Below are positions 27,201 through 39,341 of a stretch of DNA of 64,000 nucleotides, one piece after another. The stretch is from Paramacrobiotus metropolitanus (lineage: Eukaryota; Tardigrada; Eutardigrada; Parachela; Macrobiotidae), in assembly GCF_019649055.1 (NCBI RefSeq), contig NW_026570304.1, positions 124,001 through 188,000 of the forward strand. Direction: 5' to 3'. Each line of letters opens with the position of its first letter. The first letter of the stretch is position 1. The notes beneath the pieces are model-generated. The model was given only the letters and a program-made list of their open reading frames with translations. It ran no database searches and was not told the origin of the DNA. The translations under genes and the position numbers were made by a program.

Positions 27201-29756
27201 AATTAATCGGATTTTGTCCCCAAGTGCCGCGAAAACGTCAACTAGTGCAACCAATCCGCGCAGACAAGTGTCAACTCGCTCCTAATCTCCCCGGCCCGCA
27301 ACAATCCGCTCTCCCTTCCTTCACCGCAACGATGCACGACAGGGAAACACAACAAAACCGAGACTTGGCTCTGGATAAATTCACGTTTACCAACAGCGTG
27401 AACTGGCAAAACGTTTTACCAAAGATATTAATCGTACTAAATAAAGTACAGAGACAAATTAACATTATAAACTAATACTGTATATATAAAAATAAAACAT
27501 GTACATTAGTAACATAAGACAATAACAAAATAATAAGAAGCAGTATTTAGTACAATATATCCAAATATTGTACTAATAACAGAACAAGTATATACATTAA
27601 TTAGCGCCGTTAATTCGTGTAAAGGTCACGGACCTAATAGAAATATGCGTAAATGTGTTATTCGAAATATATAGGTACATCAACTTTAAACATATCAATA
27701 TAAATCACAAATGGATAAAATATCTATTAACTTCAAATAATAAAATAGTAAAAACAAAGTCATAAATCCGTAAATAAAATTTAATTTGATAATTAACGTC
27801 GATAATTTGTGTAAAGGTCATGGCCGCGGATCCCCTTGTATGCAGCAGTGCAGCGTTTGTGTTTATAGCGGCATGCGGCGTCAATCTGTGTTGACCGAGC
27901 GGATTGAATTGGCAAGTGTAGCACTTATGTACAGCACTATACAGTATCCGTACGAGTAGAATAGCGTATTGTCGTACGAGTGTTAAGTAGCCAGTGGGAG
28001 CCCGCTTCCGATTGAGAAGAGCACAGTGGATACAATCGGCGCCACCGCTGAATAGCCGGCGCATGTACAGTCATGTTGTGGGCAAGCATACAGAATTACA
28101 GATAGATAGTTGTTCGATCAATTAACTCGTTGATACTTCTCGAGAGGCATTCAGCCGCGCCGGAGCGTCTTCCTCTTCACGCGCCCAACGCCGGTCTTAA
28201 CTCTTAACCGACTTCCGGCTGTATCGGCTGTAGAAGTATTCCTCCCTTGTACAATCCGCAATCACGTACGCTGCTCCTGATACACACCAGTAATGGCAAT
28301 CTGCGGGGAATTGCCTGTACATGCGCGGCAGTAGCGGAAGATGTCAGCGTGTTTAAAGGGGAATTACGCATTGTCACGCCGCTCATCGCCGGCTTAAAGC
28401 CTTAAACAAACGATCGCGGCTATTTGTCGGGGATTAATGGGATTGCCATTGGCGCGGATACGAGCTAGTGTTGCGTATGCGTATGTGGGACGTTAGTGGG
28501 TTGCGGCGCCGATCGGAGTTACATCAGGGATATCGCGGATAACCTCGGAATAATCTGGGAATTTGCGCGACGGATGCGGCATGCCTGCCGGCCATTCCGC
28601 TCTCCATTCGCTGAGCATATAGACAGAAGCAGCGTCCAGCCGAATCTTAAGCGTACACGCGGGAGCCGGCAAGTAATCGGTTATTATTTAAATACGGCGA
28701 TCGCATCCGCAGCGCCGCTCGACAGCCGTTGCAACGTTTGGCCGGCATCTTGCGAATTATTCCATCGCGCGATCCCATGTTAAACCATTAGCGCGTCGCC
28801 CCCGGGCTACACCCATCCTTATTCTACTCCTCGGTTTCTGTCATCTAGATAAACCTTTTTTTACTCTGCACCGGCTTAATTCGGCGGTGGAGCGTTTAAT
28901 TGTGACCTGTGCTATGTATACGACTATTAGCTTCCGCTGTAGTTAATGTAGAAGAAGGGCGTCATTCGGCGCTGCATCGGCTGCTGCTCCGTCTGGTCGT
29001 GTTGTGCCATTAATTGGACGTTGTGGCGGAAATGGAATTGCCGCGACGGCCTGCCGCGAGTTAGCGCAATCAGGCCCGCGTCCGCTCCCATCCATTGCGA
29101 GTGCAGTGAATTACCGTAATTCGTTAGTCCCGGCCTTCAGCTCGCGCTCAAGCGCGCACTCTGCCGGCAACAGCGTCGTCACACACTGCTGATACTCTCA
29201 GGTATGCAATACCCGCATATATACGTGCATATTTGTACATGTCACGTAATCGGATTGCTCAGCTATACAGTCATAGCAGTTACCGACAAACATTTGTACA
29301 TGCATAGCCATGGAAGTGCATTGCGTCAGTGACAGTCACCTGCGCAGTGCAGAGTGCAGCACGGTGCATGGTTGTACCTAAAGACTAGCGAGTCGTTGAG
29401 TCGGCTGCGCATGCAGCCAATCAGCTAACAGCACTCTCCCACGCCCAAGGTACAACGGCAGTTTCGGCACACTGTCAATTAAGTACACTTTTAACTTGCC
29501 TGATTGGAGAGTGATTGGCTGGTGCGTGTGTTTAAGCATAAGATTAATCATTGTCCAGTGTTTGTTCACTACAATCTGTAGAAGTACAAGGTAGTAAGAT
29601 CTTTATTAGCATTGATAATATTTTCTATTATACTCGTATTTGTACATGCGCTTTGTCGAATGCTAGGTGGAATCCAGATTAGAACGGTTCATGCTTAATT
29701 GCAGGCTCGCCGGCATCCGTGACCTTTACGTCGCTTTCTGTACCGTGAACGCCGGC
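24291..29756. other. Gene-free upstream flank of the bHLH gene
   Basis: No coding exon is supported in 5.5 kb. AAAGGTCA half-sites occur at 24400, 25234, 26649, 27621, 27813 and 29720 (either strand), and a 12-bp-stem hairpin lies at 27547-27576. The length and lack of genes suit a cis-regulatory domain of the downstream transcription factor; that is inference. Confidence 0.45.
27547..27576. repeat. 12-bp-stem hairpin, 6-base loop
   Basis: 27547-27558 and 27565-27576 are exact reverse complements (core tagtacaatat) around the loop atccaa, in AT-rich DNA. Function unknown. Confidence 0.75.
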
Positions 29757-30416
29757 ATGTGGAAGGCCTATAAAATGGAAGCGCTTCACACCGCCGCCGT
29801 CGCTGCCGATCACGATTCGGACTCGCGCGACTCGGAGATGGAGCTGGACTGCGTGGGCAGCCTACCCGACCACGAGAGCCTGGCCTCGTCGCCCTCCCGC
29901 GACGACCACGACTCAGAACGGACTTCCTCCAAATCCACCTCCTCCGCCGCACGCAAAGCCGCCGCCGCCGCCACCGGGGGGCTGCACTGCAAACCGACCC
30001 GCGAGCTGCGTCTGCGCATCAACAGCCGCGAGCGCAAGCGCATGCACGACCTCAACAACGCCCTCGACGAACTGCGCGGCGTCCTGCCGTACGCCAACGG
30101 GCCAACGGTGCGCAAACTCTCCAAGATCGCCACGCTGTTGTTGGCCAAGAACTACATCCTCATGCAGGCCAACGCCATCGATGAGCTGCGCCGGCTGCTG
30201 GCCTTCGCCAACCACGCCCCCCACCGCCTCCCCGGTCTGCTGCACCACGTCCCGGCCCCGCCCGGCCTACACCCGCACCCCCACCTGACCCTTCCTCCCG
30301 GGGGCCTGGGGCTGGGCCCCTCCGCGGCCGGCAGTCTCCTCTTCCGCGGTAACGCCCCCGGCGCCGCGGTGACCGCCCCGGGAAGCGACGGCAGCAATCT
30401 CTTTCCGCTCTGCTGA
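29757..30416 (+). CDS. Olig/Beta3-type bHLH transcription factor
   Basis: A single open exon encodes 219 aa from the ATG at 29757, or 213 aa from the in-frame ATG at 29775, which has the better context (aaaATGG). The frame is also open upstream of 29757, and an acceptor-like ttaattgcag at 29694-29703 leaves room for a 5' exon. Residues 85-146 form a complete bHLH: the basic part has [12 protein letters not shown], and helix 2 has [19 protein letters not shown], which is diagnostic for the Olig, Beta3 (bHLHe22/e23) and Drosophila Oli group. The Asn-Ser-Arg-Glu-Arg core fits E-box binding. The N-terminus is acidic and Ser-rich; the C-terminus is Pro, Gly and His-rich. Family members specify neurons and glia. 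I cannot choose between Olig and Beta3 by eye. Confidence 0.9.
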   Translation: MWKAYKMEALHTAAVAADHDSDSRDSEMELDCVGSLPDHESLASSPSRDDHDSERTSSKSTSSAARKAAAAATGGLHCKPTRELRLRINSRERKRMHDLNNALDELRGVLPYANGPTVRKLSKIATLLLAKNYILMQANAIDELRRLLAFANHAPHRLPGLLHHVPAPPGLHPHPHLTLPPGGLGLGPSAAGSLLFRGNAPGAAVTAPGSDGSNLFPLC

Positions 30417-31573
30417 ATCGCGACGCCATGCCGCTTCCGCTTCAAGTTCCGCCGGCTGCGCAGCCCAGTGCCTGAGCGCTGAAACGCGCGCTTAAAGAAG
30501 CTTAATGGGCAAAGCAATTTGGCCTCATCCGCGACAGCGGCGATACCCGAGACAAAGCGCGATGATTAGCCGGGTTAAGCTGCGACAACAGCCTCCACGC
30601 ATCGTCCCCGGCAATCAGCATTCCAGCAGATTGACCGCACGAGCGCCCATCTTCGCCGCCTTCATTCCATTGAACACCAGCACAATCACTGTGTTTAGCT
30701 TACTTAATTACTCCGCTTATATTCGACAAACTGTTGGCAGCGTTAAAGGTCACAGATTTCTCGCAACGAATATTATATATGTAAAGCAGTGTAAAGGTAG
30801 AATGTGATTGAGTTTGATCTGCATTATTCTAGTCTTCCGTGTGCTTAGTTTAAACCAGAATAAACGGCGTCGCGTTAATTTTTTCGGCTGCGCTTGTTTA
30901 CTGCTGCAGGATAATGTAATCAGATTGGATTCGGCGTATCTGTAGATGCTCATTTGAGATTGGGCGGCCCGCACGCGCCTCAACCGGGAATTGCCTACTG
31001 TACTCTAGCCTTTATTTACGACGCGCACCAGATTAGCGTCAGCATACGGAGTGACGTGTGTTTGTTGTAGGGTTTTGTGGAAGCGGCGATGACCCTGATA
31101 ATAGTGTTATGCCCGTGCGTCGCGTCGAAACGGTTACGAGCGCGATTGAAATAATTGTGTACCGTGGTGAATAAGCGCCTGGGGATGCACTGGCTGTATT
31201 ACTGTATGGCGTGTATTGTGCAAACACAGGCGGAACAGAAGCGGAGACATCTGTCGGCTGTAAATGCTTCGTTCCACTTGACGATCCACCATCAGCCAGT
31301 GTTGCAAGTATAGACAGGGACGTTTTAATTTCGCCGGCGGAAGCTAGCTACAATTATTCTGTTGACAATCAACATCACACGGCCATTGTGCGCTAGGCTA
31401 TTTACTCCCATGCATATGCCACAATCATAATAATGCACTGGAGACGATAGGACAAGACAGCGGGAGATCGAACATGCCTTCTTTGCAGCATATTCATATT
31501 CGTCGTAATGAAACTTAATCTATACGATCTTATATTATATACAGTCCTATGTATAATATTGTATATATACCGT

Positions 31574-31606
31574 ATATCCTTTATATACAGCACATATAAA
31601 GGATAT
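31574..31606. repeat. 13-bp-stem hairpin, 7-base loop
   Basis: 31574-31586 and 31594-31606 are exact reverse complements (atatcctttatat / atataaaggatat) around acagcac. It lies in a TATA-rich block. Function unknown. Confidence 0.75.
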
Positions 31607-32747
31607 TGTATACTTTATGCACACATAGTATGTATCAGTATGACATATTATATACAATATCTAAAATTTATATTTTGTACATATAATCATTGTACCTTTC
31701 ATACCTATACATATATATCAAGTATGTGCAGAAATAAAGTGTATAAAGTGTTTGTGTATACAAATAAAGTGTATAAATTTGTGTATCTCCAGTATAAAGG
31801 TCACCGACTGCCGGCAGCAGTTATTAACGCCTTAACGCCAGCTAGGCTGAAAAGTGTATTGCAGCCGCATCGTTTCTGTATTGAGTGATGATGGGGAAAT
31901 AAAAAAGCAATCGATTAATGGCATTAGCGATAAATTGTAATGTGTCGAGTGCGTGCGACGCATGAGCGCCTGGCACATCTAGTCGAGCAGAGGACAGGGC
32001 GCATCCTACTGGAAAGAACAAATTAAACAGCCTGCAAACCGATTGCGAACCGGAACGTATCCGGTCAGTTCAATTCGGTAGAGCCGGCAACAGGATGGAC
32101 GGGCTTATGTGCAAATTGGGCGTATTGTGCGCCGCGGTGAAGTTGCGGCGGGCGGGCGCCGGCTGGAAGCGGCTGCTTCCAGTTGGCGAGATACAATACA
32201 AAAGAGGAGCACTCTATTAAATGGAGAATCTTGAGGCCGGCGGATGTATTATAACGTGTATGTGTGCTGTGCATGGACGGCACGACAAAGGACGCAAGAG
32301 AGCGGAAGCGTTGATGGTTCGCGCTTGAGCGGCGGTCTTGATTACATATGTATTACATCTAGCTCCATTTGCCGCCGCACAGGACAGACACATCAAGTCC
32401 GCATCATCATCATCATCGCGCGCCAATAAACCATCACTTATCCCATTTACTGATTTACTCACTGCGCAAGTACATAATCAAACGCATGTCCGCATTCGCA
32501 GCTTCACGTTACGCGCATCTTCGTATGTACAGTACTCGCTTAAACAGATACGCAATTTCTAGGTGGACCGTATGATAACTGCTAGGCATAATGACTGATT
32601 AATAAAGTACAGGTTACAACGGACTGTACGTGCAGTGCCTACGGGGTGGCTTGGAGCGGCTGATCGGCTGGAGCGGATTGAGCGTATGGCGTCAAGCGCT
32701 TAATGGGATCAATCAGACGGCGCGTAAATGAATTGCAGCCGGCGACG

Positions 32748-32811
32748 TTTATACTCCTCTATAGAGGAGTATAAAGTATCTTGTAATCATGTAGCTACAT
32801 GATTACAAGAT
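32748..32811. repeat. Two abutting perfect palindromes (28 bp and 34 bp)
   Basis: 32748-32775 is a perfect 28-bp palindrome (half-site tttatactcctcta) with no loop. Two bases later, 32778-32811 is a perfect 34-bp palindrome (half-site atcttgtaatcatgtag), also with no loop. Every base of both is matched. Loop-free palindromes this long are expected to be unstable or short-lived in most genomes. No open frame or known transposon end is attached. Confidence 0.95.
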
Positions 32812-34049
32812 CCGGACTGCGGACATAATGTTTCAATAGAGGGCACGATGGATGACTCGGATGCAATACATGTATGGACGCTGCTAATGGCCGAATGGAT
32901 TAAGTGTCGGGAAGAGGCTTAGGGCTGCAAAAAAGTGGGACATTGTCAGCTGGACGTGTGCGGCTGAACGGACTGAGTGATGGCGGTGGCTGGTTTCCGC
33001 GGCCATCAACAGTATTAATGTCAATAGCGTTCTGCCGGCCTTTGTATACTTGACGCGGCTGGCGACCGCCCACCGCCGGCTGGTCGGGGTGTTTAGCCAA
33101 CTTGCCGCTGCGCAGATATATGCTGCCTCCCGTCTCCATCTCCGACTATCATCCGGGAAGCGGTTGTCGGCACTGGATCGATTTGCGGCCCGGTTAGCGC
33201 TAACGTCAGTAACGTGTGGCCACGCATATGCGCGTACACCATTAACCGGCTGCTTTGCGGCTGGTTAATGGCCATGTACTCCGGTCGCGGTCTTCTCTCC
33301 TTCTTCGATTGCGAGGACCTTCAGAATACACTCTGTAGATGCGACGTGCAGCCAAACAGAAGACCTAATTGAATTTGCCGCCTTCTCGCTTCTTTTCGCA
33401 TCTATTCTTAAATATCTACTTACGCTTACGGTTAATTAGTCGCTTACTTACTACGAATCTACGAGTATCGAATTGCAGTTTTTACAGGTGTACACCTAAT
33501 ATACAGAATTTATACAGAAACATAATCGTAATGCTTTGCCGCGTTAACATTACCATATGAAGCTCTTACGCATAAAAATCAAGTCGAAATTCATCTGTCT
33601 ATGACACAGAAACGTAAACCTAAAATCCCAAATAATGATAATATAAACAATAAGAATAATAACGATAAAAATATTAATTCAGCTGTTGATTACTTTTGAT
33701 GCCTTTGCGACCAAATAAAACGTACAGTAGCCTATGCAAGCATAAACTGCACGCAAATTTATAATATGTAGATCTATATATTATGTAAACTTATAATGGC
33801 AGTGCAGGAAAGATACAGATGCGTGGAAGGATCAACGCAGGACGCCTGCGACCGCCGGTGTCCGCATCAGCGCGTGCATACACAACTGTGGTGGGACATG
33901 TTTGAAAAGGCGGTAGTACTGGTATAACTAGTCACTATAATGTCTATAATGCACTGCTGTACAGCAAGCTGCAGTCCCGTAGTCTTGATTCGTTGGCTCC
34001 GTTGAAATGCGAAGGAGACGGCGCGGCTACCGGTGAAGTGAAGCGGCAG

Positions 34050-35220
34050 TTATGCTTGTGCCAGCGTGGCGCTGAGCATGGTGCGGCAGTCTTCGGGGTC
34101 CACGCGGAAGAAGCGGTACTTCCACGACAACCTGCAGTTAACCGGCTCTTTCCTTGTGGACACATCTGCGGATCAGCCTACTCGTACAACTGCAGCACAC
34201 CGACCTGAGTTTCTGCAACCCGGACTTGGGCAGGCAGTAGAGTTCGCGCGACCACTCGGCCAGCTCCATGTTGCCGGCCGGCTCCTGGTCCATCTTGACG
34301 TGACACCCGAAATCGTCCAGCAGATCCTCCGAGCTCAGTCTGCACTACGCATACTAATTACGCAGCCACAATACGATACATCACTCATGTAATATTATAT
34401 TTATACCTATATCCGACGCACTGGGGTCATGTTTGCAGCGCAGCTAGCTACCCAAAGAAATATTACTATAATACGCAGCTCACCTGTCGTGATCCACGAC
34501 GTGCACGCGCACTAGCACTTTCTGCCAAAAGAAACACATGCGCTGTGATTTAAATTTGTGCGGTTTATTCTGCCCAAAACGTCGTGATCGATGCGGCCGC
34601 CAGTTTTGTAAGACGTACATGCACTTACTTTAATGGTACGGCCGCAGGTGTCGCGCGACAGGACTTTGTTGATCACCGGTGAGTTTTCGTCACGCACCTC
34701 CAGGACGGGTGTGTACGTGATGTAATCAGGCGCTTCCGGCGTCCCGGCCACCGCACTGGCCGTCTCACTGACATACAACCAACCCGACACGTAATTAATT
34801 AAGCTTGTACCAGTAGTAGTGTTTGCGGGTAACGCGGAGTAGGCAGATGCCCGTGCATTACTGTACGCACTAGTCGATGTAGGCGCTGATGACGGGATCG
34901 CAGGGCCCGACAGTGTCGCAGCGGCTGCCGCTGCCGAGGAGGCCGTCGGGGTTCTCCAGCCGCAGGAGACGCGCCTCCAGCCGGAAGTGGCCGGTTAACT
35001 CCCGCGCCGTGCTGCTGTCGTACAGGTCGAACAGTCGGTCGAAGACGCCTTCCAGCTGCGCAGCGGGCACTCTCCAGCACACCTGCACATACGGCCAATG
35101 GAAATTACACCCTCGGTATTAGTAGGAGTTTATAATTTATTACTGGCAGTTAAGACAGCAGCTGTCTGCACTCACAGCCAACGTCAATAAAACTAGCCAT
35201 ATCCAGTTTTCGCGCTGCAT
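34050..35220 (-). CDS. Secreted 216-aa protein, unrecognised, possibly C2/MNNL-like
   Basis: Six minus-strand exons join in phase: 35220-35176, 35082-34871, 34767-34629, 34521-34484, 34339-34205 and 34131-34050, 651 nt. Exon 1 is only 15 codons and is a near-complete signal peptide (MQRENWIWLVLLTLA). The mature chain has the pattern HFRLEARLLRLENPDG, then SRCDTVGPCDPV, and later VLVRVHVVDHDR. This faintly recalls the C2-like N-terminal (MNNL) domain of Notch DSL ligands (a Leu-rich strand, Asn-Pro-Asp-Gly, then Cys pairs), but no DSL or EGF module follows, so the link is weak. At least six cysteines suggest disulfides. Frames are clean and exons GC-rich, so the gene looks live. Its function is unknown. 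Confidence 0.75.
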
Positions 35221-35855
35221 GATGCCGTACTCTGTATAATCCTGTCAATACGCTTATACGAATCCCTTCAGCGTAAAACACACTAATGACATTAACGAAA
35301 CGCTAATTAATAATTCTTAGCCGACGGTGTAGTTGGACAAAGCTTATTTACTAACGTTATAATACCGTACGAGCAAATACTAAGTATAATAAAACTAAAA
35401 CATGTGATCAAGACGAAAAGCTGGCGAGCCATGCCAAGTGCAAGCTGCTTCGCTGCACATCGTGCATTCACTGCACTTTGACCTTTGATTTAAATCCGAC
35501 CAGATTAATCAGCTGCATCGTACAACATTTCCACGAGGAGCACGACGTGCGCGCGTATTTGCGCAAATAATTATTATAAACTTGTAAAATTGTAATAAAT
35601 GAGAAAGGTCTACCTGGCAATCAAGCTAGTTTTTACACAGATCGAAGTAGCCGGAGACCGAGATTTAAGACGGTGTACGCCGGCATCCTTTTGCATCCAA
35701 CAACCCTGCGCTCTCAACCGAGCTCGAGCACGCGCCCGCCTCATGTCCATAATATACAAGTCACGACTCCGCGAATGCACGATTTAACACCAGTCAACGG
35801 AGCGTCAACGTTCACGGCCCAGTGTGACCTTTGGCTTAGTTCCTGGGAGTCGAGC
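35221..35855. other. Intergenic, nothing recognised
   Basis: No exon is supported between the secreted-protein gene and the Tc1-type element. Two AAAGGTCA half-sites occur in reverse, at 35479 and 35825. Confidence 0.5.
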
Positions 35856-36974
35856 TACAGGGGTGCTACGCCAAGTTCGGGCACTTTTTCTCAAAAATTA
35901 CTACAGGTCACCCGGCAATAATTACAAACTTTTTTAATTTTTATAGTATCATCATAGGAGTCCGTCATCTTTTGCACTGTAGTCTTCCACGCTGATAGCG
36001 TCTTCCGAATTGCAGCGAGTTTAAAACTAGAGCAGACCTGCTTAAAAATGCGGCTCGACCCATGCACCATGGGAGCCTCCCTTCTATTTATAATTTGCTT
36101 AAAAATCCCACTGACGTCCTTATCCAAAGAAATTAAATCTAACGTGTTTGTCGTTTAATGCTCTTGCAGATTATGTCAAAGATCGTTCAAATTCAATTAA
36201 ATCCATGTGACCTTTGTAATGTGACTGTGGGCATAGTTAAAGTTGATGGTGACCCTTTGTAAACGCTTGCCCTGAAACCACATGTTGTTATCGTCCACCG
36301 GTTTTTATAAAATCTCGTCTGCAAGGTACTGAACCCCTATTTAAAAGCTTTTATCCGCACAATTAGTTAGAAACTGTTCGCCGTAGCAAACTCAAACGGC
36401 AACCATAACTTTTTTTGCCTGTCGCTTTGTACGGTTTTTCTTCCAGTTGTCCGGCGCTTTCACCCCCCTACTCGCGTAGCGGATGTCCATCAAAACTTAA
36501 AAATCGTTTAATGTATTCAATATTCTATCCACGAAAAATGTTCGCTCGAGGTTACTTATGCTTCTGCGTTAGGCAACCACATCCGTCGGTGGGTACGTTA
36601 TAACATACAAGTCTATGGGAGATCAAAGTGGTTTGGTGGGTACCTCGACCACCGATGACGCAAGAATCTTTTGTTAGCCCGTACCAAACACCTTTTGGAC
36701 AACTCATTAATTTTCAAAAAATGCCGTGCAAAGATCTTGTTTGGGGAATTTGCTATAGAGACCAGTATAAAGACCTTAAAAATGACCGCTGCCCCTCCCC
36801 CTTACTCAAGGCTTAGCTCGTTACTGACAGACTGAAAGATTCCAGTTTTGTTCCTGCTGGATTTGCAATAAAAAGTTACACTAGGAAAGTCAAAAACAAA
36901 GAACGAAAACACCAATCGAAATACTATAATATTTATTTTACACAACTGCCCGAACTTGGCGTAGCACCCCTGTA
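35856..36974. mobile_element. Non-autonomous Tc1/mariner-type element
   Basis: Perfect 26-bp terminal inverted repeats lie at 35858-35883 and 36947-36972 (starting CAGGGGTGCTACGCC), each flanked by the dinucleotide TA (35856-35857 and 36973-36974). A TA target site with termini opening CAGGGG is the Tc1/mariner pattern. The 1115-bp element has no frame resembling a transposase, so it looks like a deletion derivative moved in trans. Intact termini suggest it is fairly young. The superfamily call rests on termini and target site only. Confidence 0.82.
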
Positions 36975-38690
36975 GATGAGCCAACCACCTGGACCATTTC
37001 CACCCGTTGAAATGACAGTGGCTGTAACTCTTTGCCTTCGTAAACTTGACTACAATCTTTGTCGCTGCAAAACTGTCAACCATCGATCAACCATCGCTAT
37101 TTCAAAAGCAAACCGAATCCCGGCCCACCGCCTTGAAGATGTGAAATACTTTTTCAAAATGTTTTTACCATGTATCCCGGAAAACTGTATCTTTTACTAT
37201 CTTACCTGTGTTCATTTGATCCGCTACAATGTGTCTCGTTACAGTTATTTGTGAGGTACTTGAAAAGCCAAATCAATCCGGGCTTACCGCCCAGAAGATA
37301 CAAGAAAGTTTTAGGAATTTGTTTTAGTATAGTTATTTCTTTAACCACGTTTCGTTTCGAAAACATTGATAGTTTCAAAAAGTTCGTACGAAAAGATTGA
37401 TTGTTCGAGGCACCCGTTCAAGATGCATTTCGAAACTGTAGATACCGTACCCCAACCGGAACAGAACCGCATATTAATCGGAATTCGTTTTCTGAGTACT
37501 TCAATGTATTTCTCATATTCCGGTCACCGGTCACTGGTACGATCCCTCAAGTTGCGCACTACATGATTAGCTGCTGATTGGACAAATTATTGCTGTTTAC
37601 GCTTCGAATATAATGATAAAGGTCCTTTTCATATAACTAACCATTTCTTTGAATTTTGTCTTGTTAGGACATTTTGCTACCTGGTGACCGGAATATGAAA
37701 ATGTATAGTTAAAGTGACCCGAATATGAGAAAAAGCGAAGTACGGAATAATGGTCAGTATTAGAATACGTTGTTGAATGGGTCGGCGATCGAACAGGGCA
37801 TGTGTCAGGTTCATTTTTCTTTGTCAATATAGACAACATCTGCGATACTGCGGCAGTCCTCAACAACTGGTCACTCTTACCACGTTTTGAAAAACCGGTC
37901 ATTAGCTTCCATGTGGCATTTTACATTTTCCATGGTTACATGGTGGAGCCTGATTCACTTTTCACTAACGTGTGTAATGGAGGTAAATTTTGAATTCACC
38001 CCTGAACAAGTTTTGCGACTGCAGAGTTTATTCGGTTTTAGAATGAGCGGGAGGAAGAGAGAACAGAAGAGCATGGTGACCGGCTGTTCAAAATACAAAG
38101 TAAATTTGACCGGCTGCTGAGAAATAGCAGAGTGCTGTGAAAATTACAGGAAAACATTGCGGCAGTGGTAACACTGCAAAAATTAGTGCGAGATTTCCAG
38201 ATCGGATATTCGAAAGCGACGTCTGCTGTCAAAGCAAACACTCTACACAGCGATGCGACATACGGTTCACAGGAAGCTACTAAAAAAATAGTAGTAAAAT
38301 AAACTGATGTAAACATGAACAAGAAATTCACAGTTTTATGGCAGACATTTGTTTAAATATTCGCTGTTGCCCAAAGTTGACGCAGCTTTCCGCTGTCTTA
38401 CCCAATGATGGCGAATATACATAGCATATTGTTTTATGCTATGTATGCTGTAGAAATGCTGGGAGTGCTTGGCGTGGACCGGTTGTAAGGCAAGTTGTGC
38501 GCCATATGAGCCGGAAAATTTGAAAGTTTTCGGCGGACGCACGCGTTGCTAATTTCCTTAACCAGCGTTCCAGTTCAGCTGCTGTTTGTATTGGCTTATG
38601 ATCCAGTAATTTTTTTAGATCTTACTTTTCTGTAATGTTTATGATGTCGACCTAAAGCAAAAAACAGTACTTATTATTATACAATTCGAT
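36975..38690. other. Intergenic, inverted-motif block, no gene supported
   Basis: No exon is supported. A 15-bp word, catattccggtcacc, occurs at 37514-37528 and inverted at 37683-37697, with a third partial inverted copy near 37712; this may be the remains of a terminal repeat. A 12-bp-stem hairpin lies at 38417-38446. Confidence 0.45.
38417..38446. repeat. 12-bp-stem hairpin, 6-base loop
   Basis: 38417-38428 and 38435-38446 are exact reverse complements (atacatagcata / tatgctatgtat) around ttgttt. Function unknown. Confidence 0.75.
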
Positions 38691-39213
38691 GACAGCCGAC
38701 GGTTATCATAACGGCATCTTTGCAAACTGCAGAAAGCGATCGATTCCGGTCGTGTACAGCAATCAGTTTCAGACCACAAGCTCTCTACGACACCACTTCC
38801 ACGTCTCCAAGGTTATTATTCGCTTAGTTTCGGATACAATAAAGGTTTTGAATTTGGTATGAATGGTGGCGGGGGTGGTGGAGGATACGATTCCTACGTA
38901 AATTACGGATCATCATCGTACAATAGTGGTTACGGATTAGCGTCGCCTCTGATCCCGGCTTGCAGCAACCGGCTCAGACACTCAAAGACTTCCGTCAGTG
39001 TTTCCTTTTCGAGACCGCTTGGGCAGAGTAAGTCAGCAATTTTAATGTCGCTCACTTTAGCAATCACTGTGATGCAGTACATACTGAGTATTGTTTTTGG
39101 TAGCGCAAACGGCGATGTCACCCTGGAGCGTAAGGCGACAGATGCCATCACGACATGGCGAATCTCGGCGTTCAGTCTGAGCAACACCAGAGGTCGACTA
39201 ACAAGCAATAACT
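38691..39213. other. Ambiguous coding remnant (Gly/Tyr-rich on plus, helical on minus)
   Basis: On the plus strand a frame reads through a Gly/Tyr-rich run (GYYSLSFGYNKGF, then seven Gly, YDSYVNYGSSSYNSGYG), like structural or cuticle proteins. On the minus strand 39208-38930 is also open and reads LEKETLTEVFECLSRLLQAG, which looks like a genuine helix. The plus signal ends at about 38940, where the minus frame begins to look convincing, so this may be two unrelated gene pieces brought together. No full gene can be built. Confidence 0.25.
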
Positions 39214-39341
39214 TCTAACGAGAAAAATCCCAAATTTTAATGGACAGCACAATACCATATCCTGTCAAACTGGGACACTTTGAACAGACGCAAAAATGGG
39301 TAAAGGTCACGACGTTTGGCTTAATTAATGCGGTTCGCTGA

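Larger units (their letters stand above)
30417..34049. other. Gene-free downstream flank of the bHLH gene
   Basis: No exon is supported in 3.6 kb. It holds the two abutting palindromes at 32748-32811, a hairpin at 31574-31606, a block at 31500-31800 rich in TATA and GTATAAAG words, and AAAGGTCA sites at 30745 and 31796. Confidence 0.45.

Noticed and set aside
29667-29756. Longer N-terminus for the bHLH protein
   Set aside because: The extended frame begins at a GTG and crosses an acceptor-like ttaattgcag. The ATGs at 29757 and 29775 are better starts, though a 5' exon cannot be excluded.
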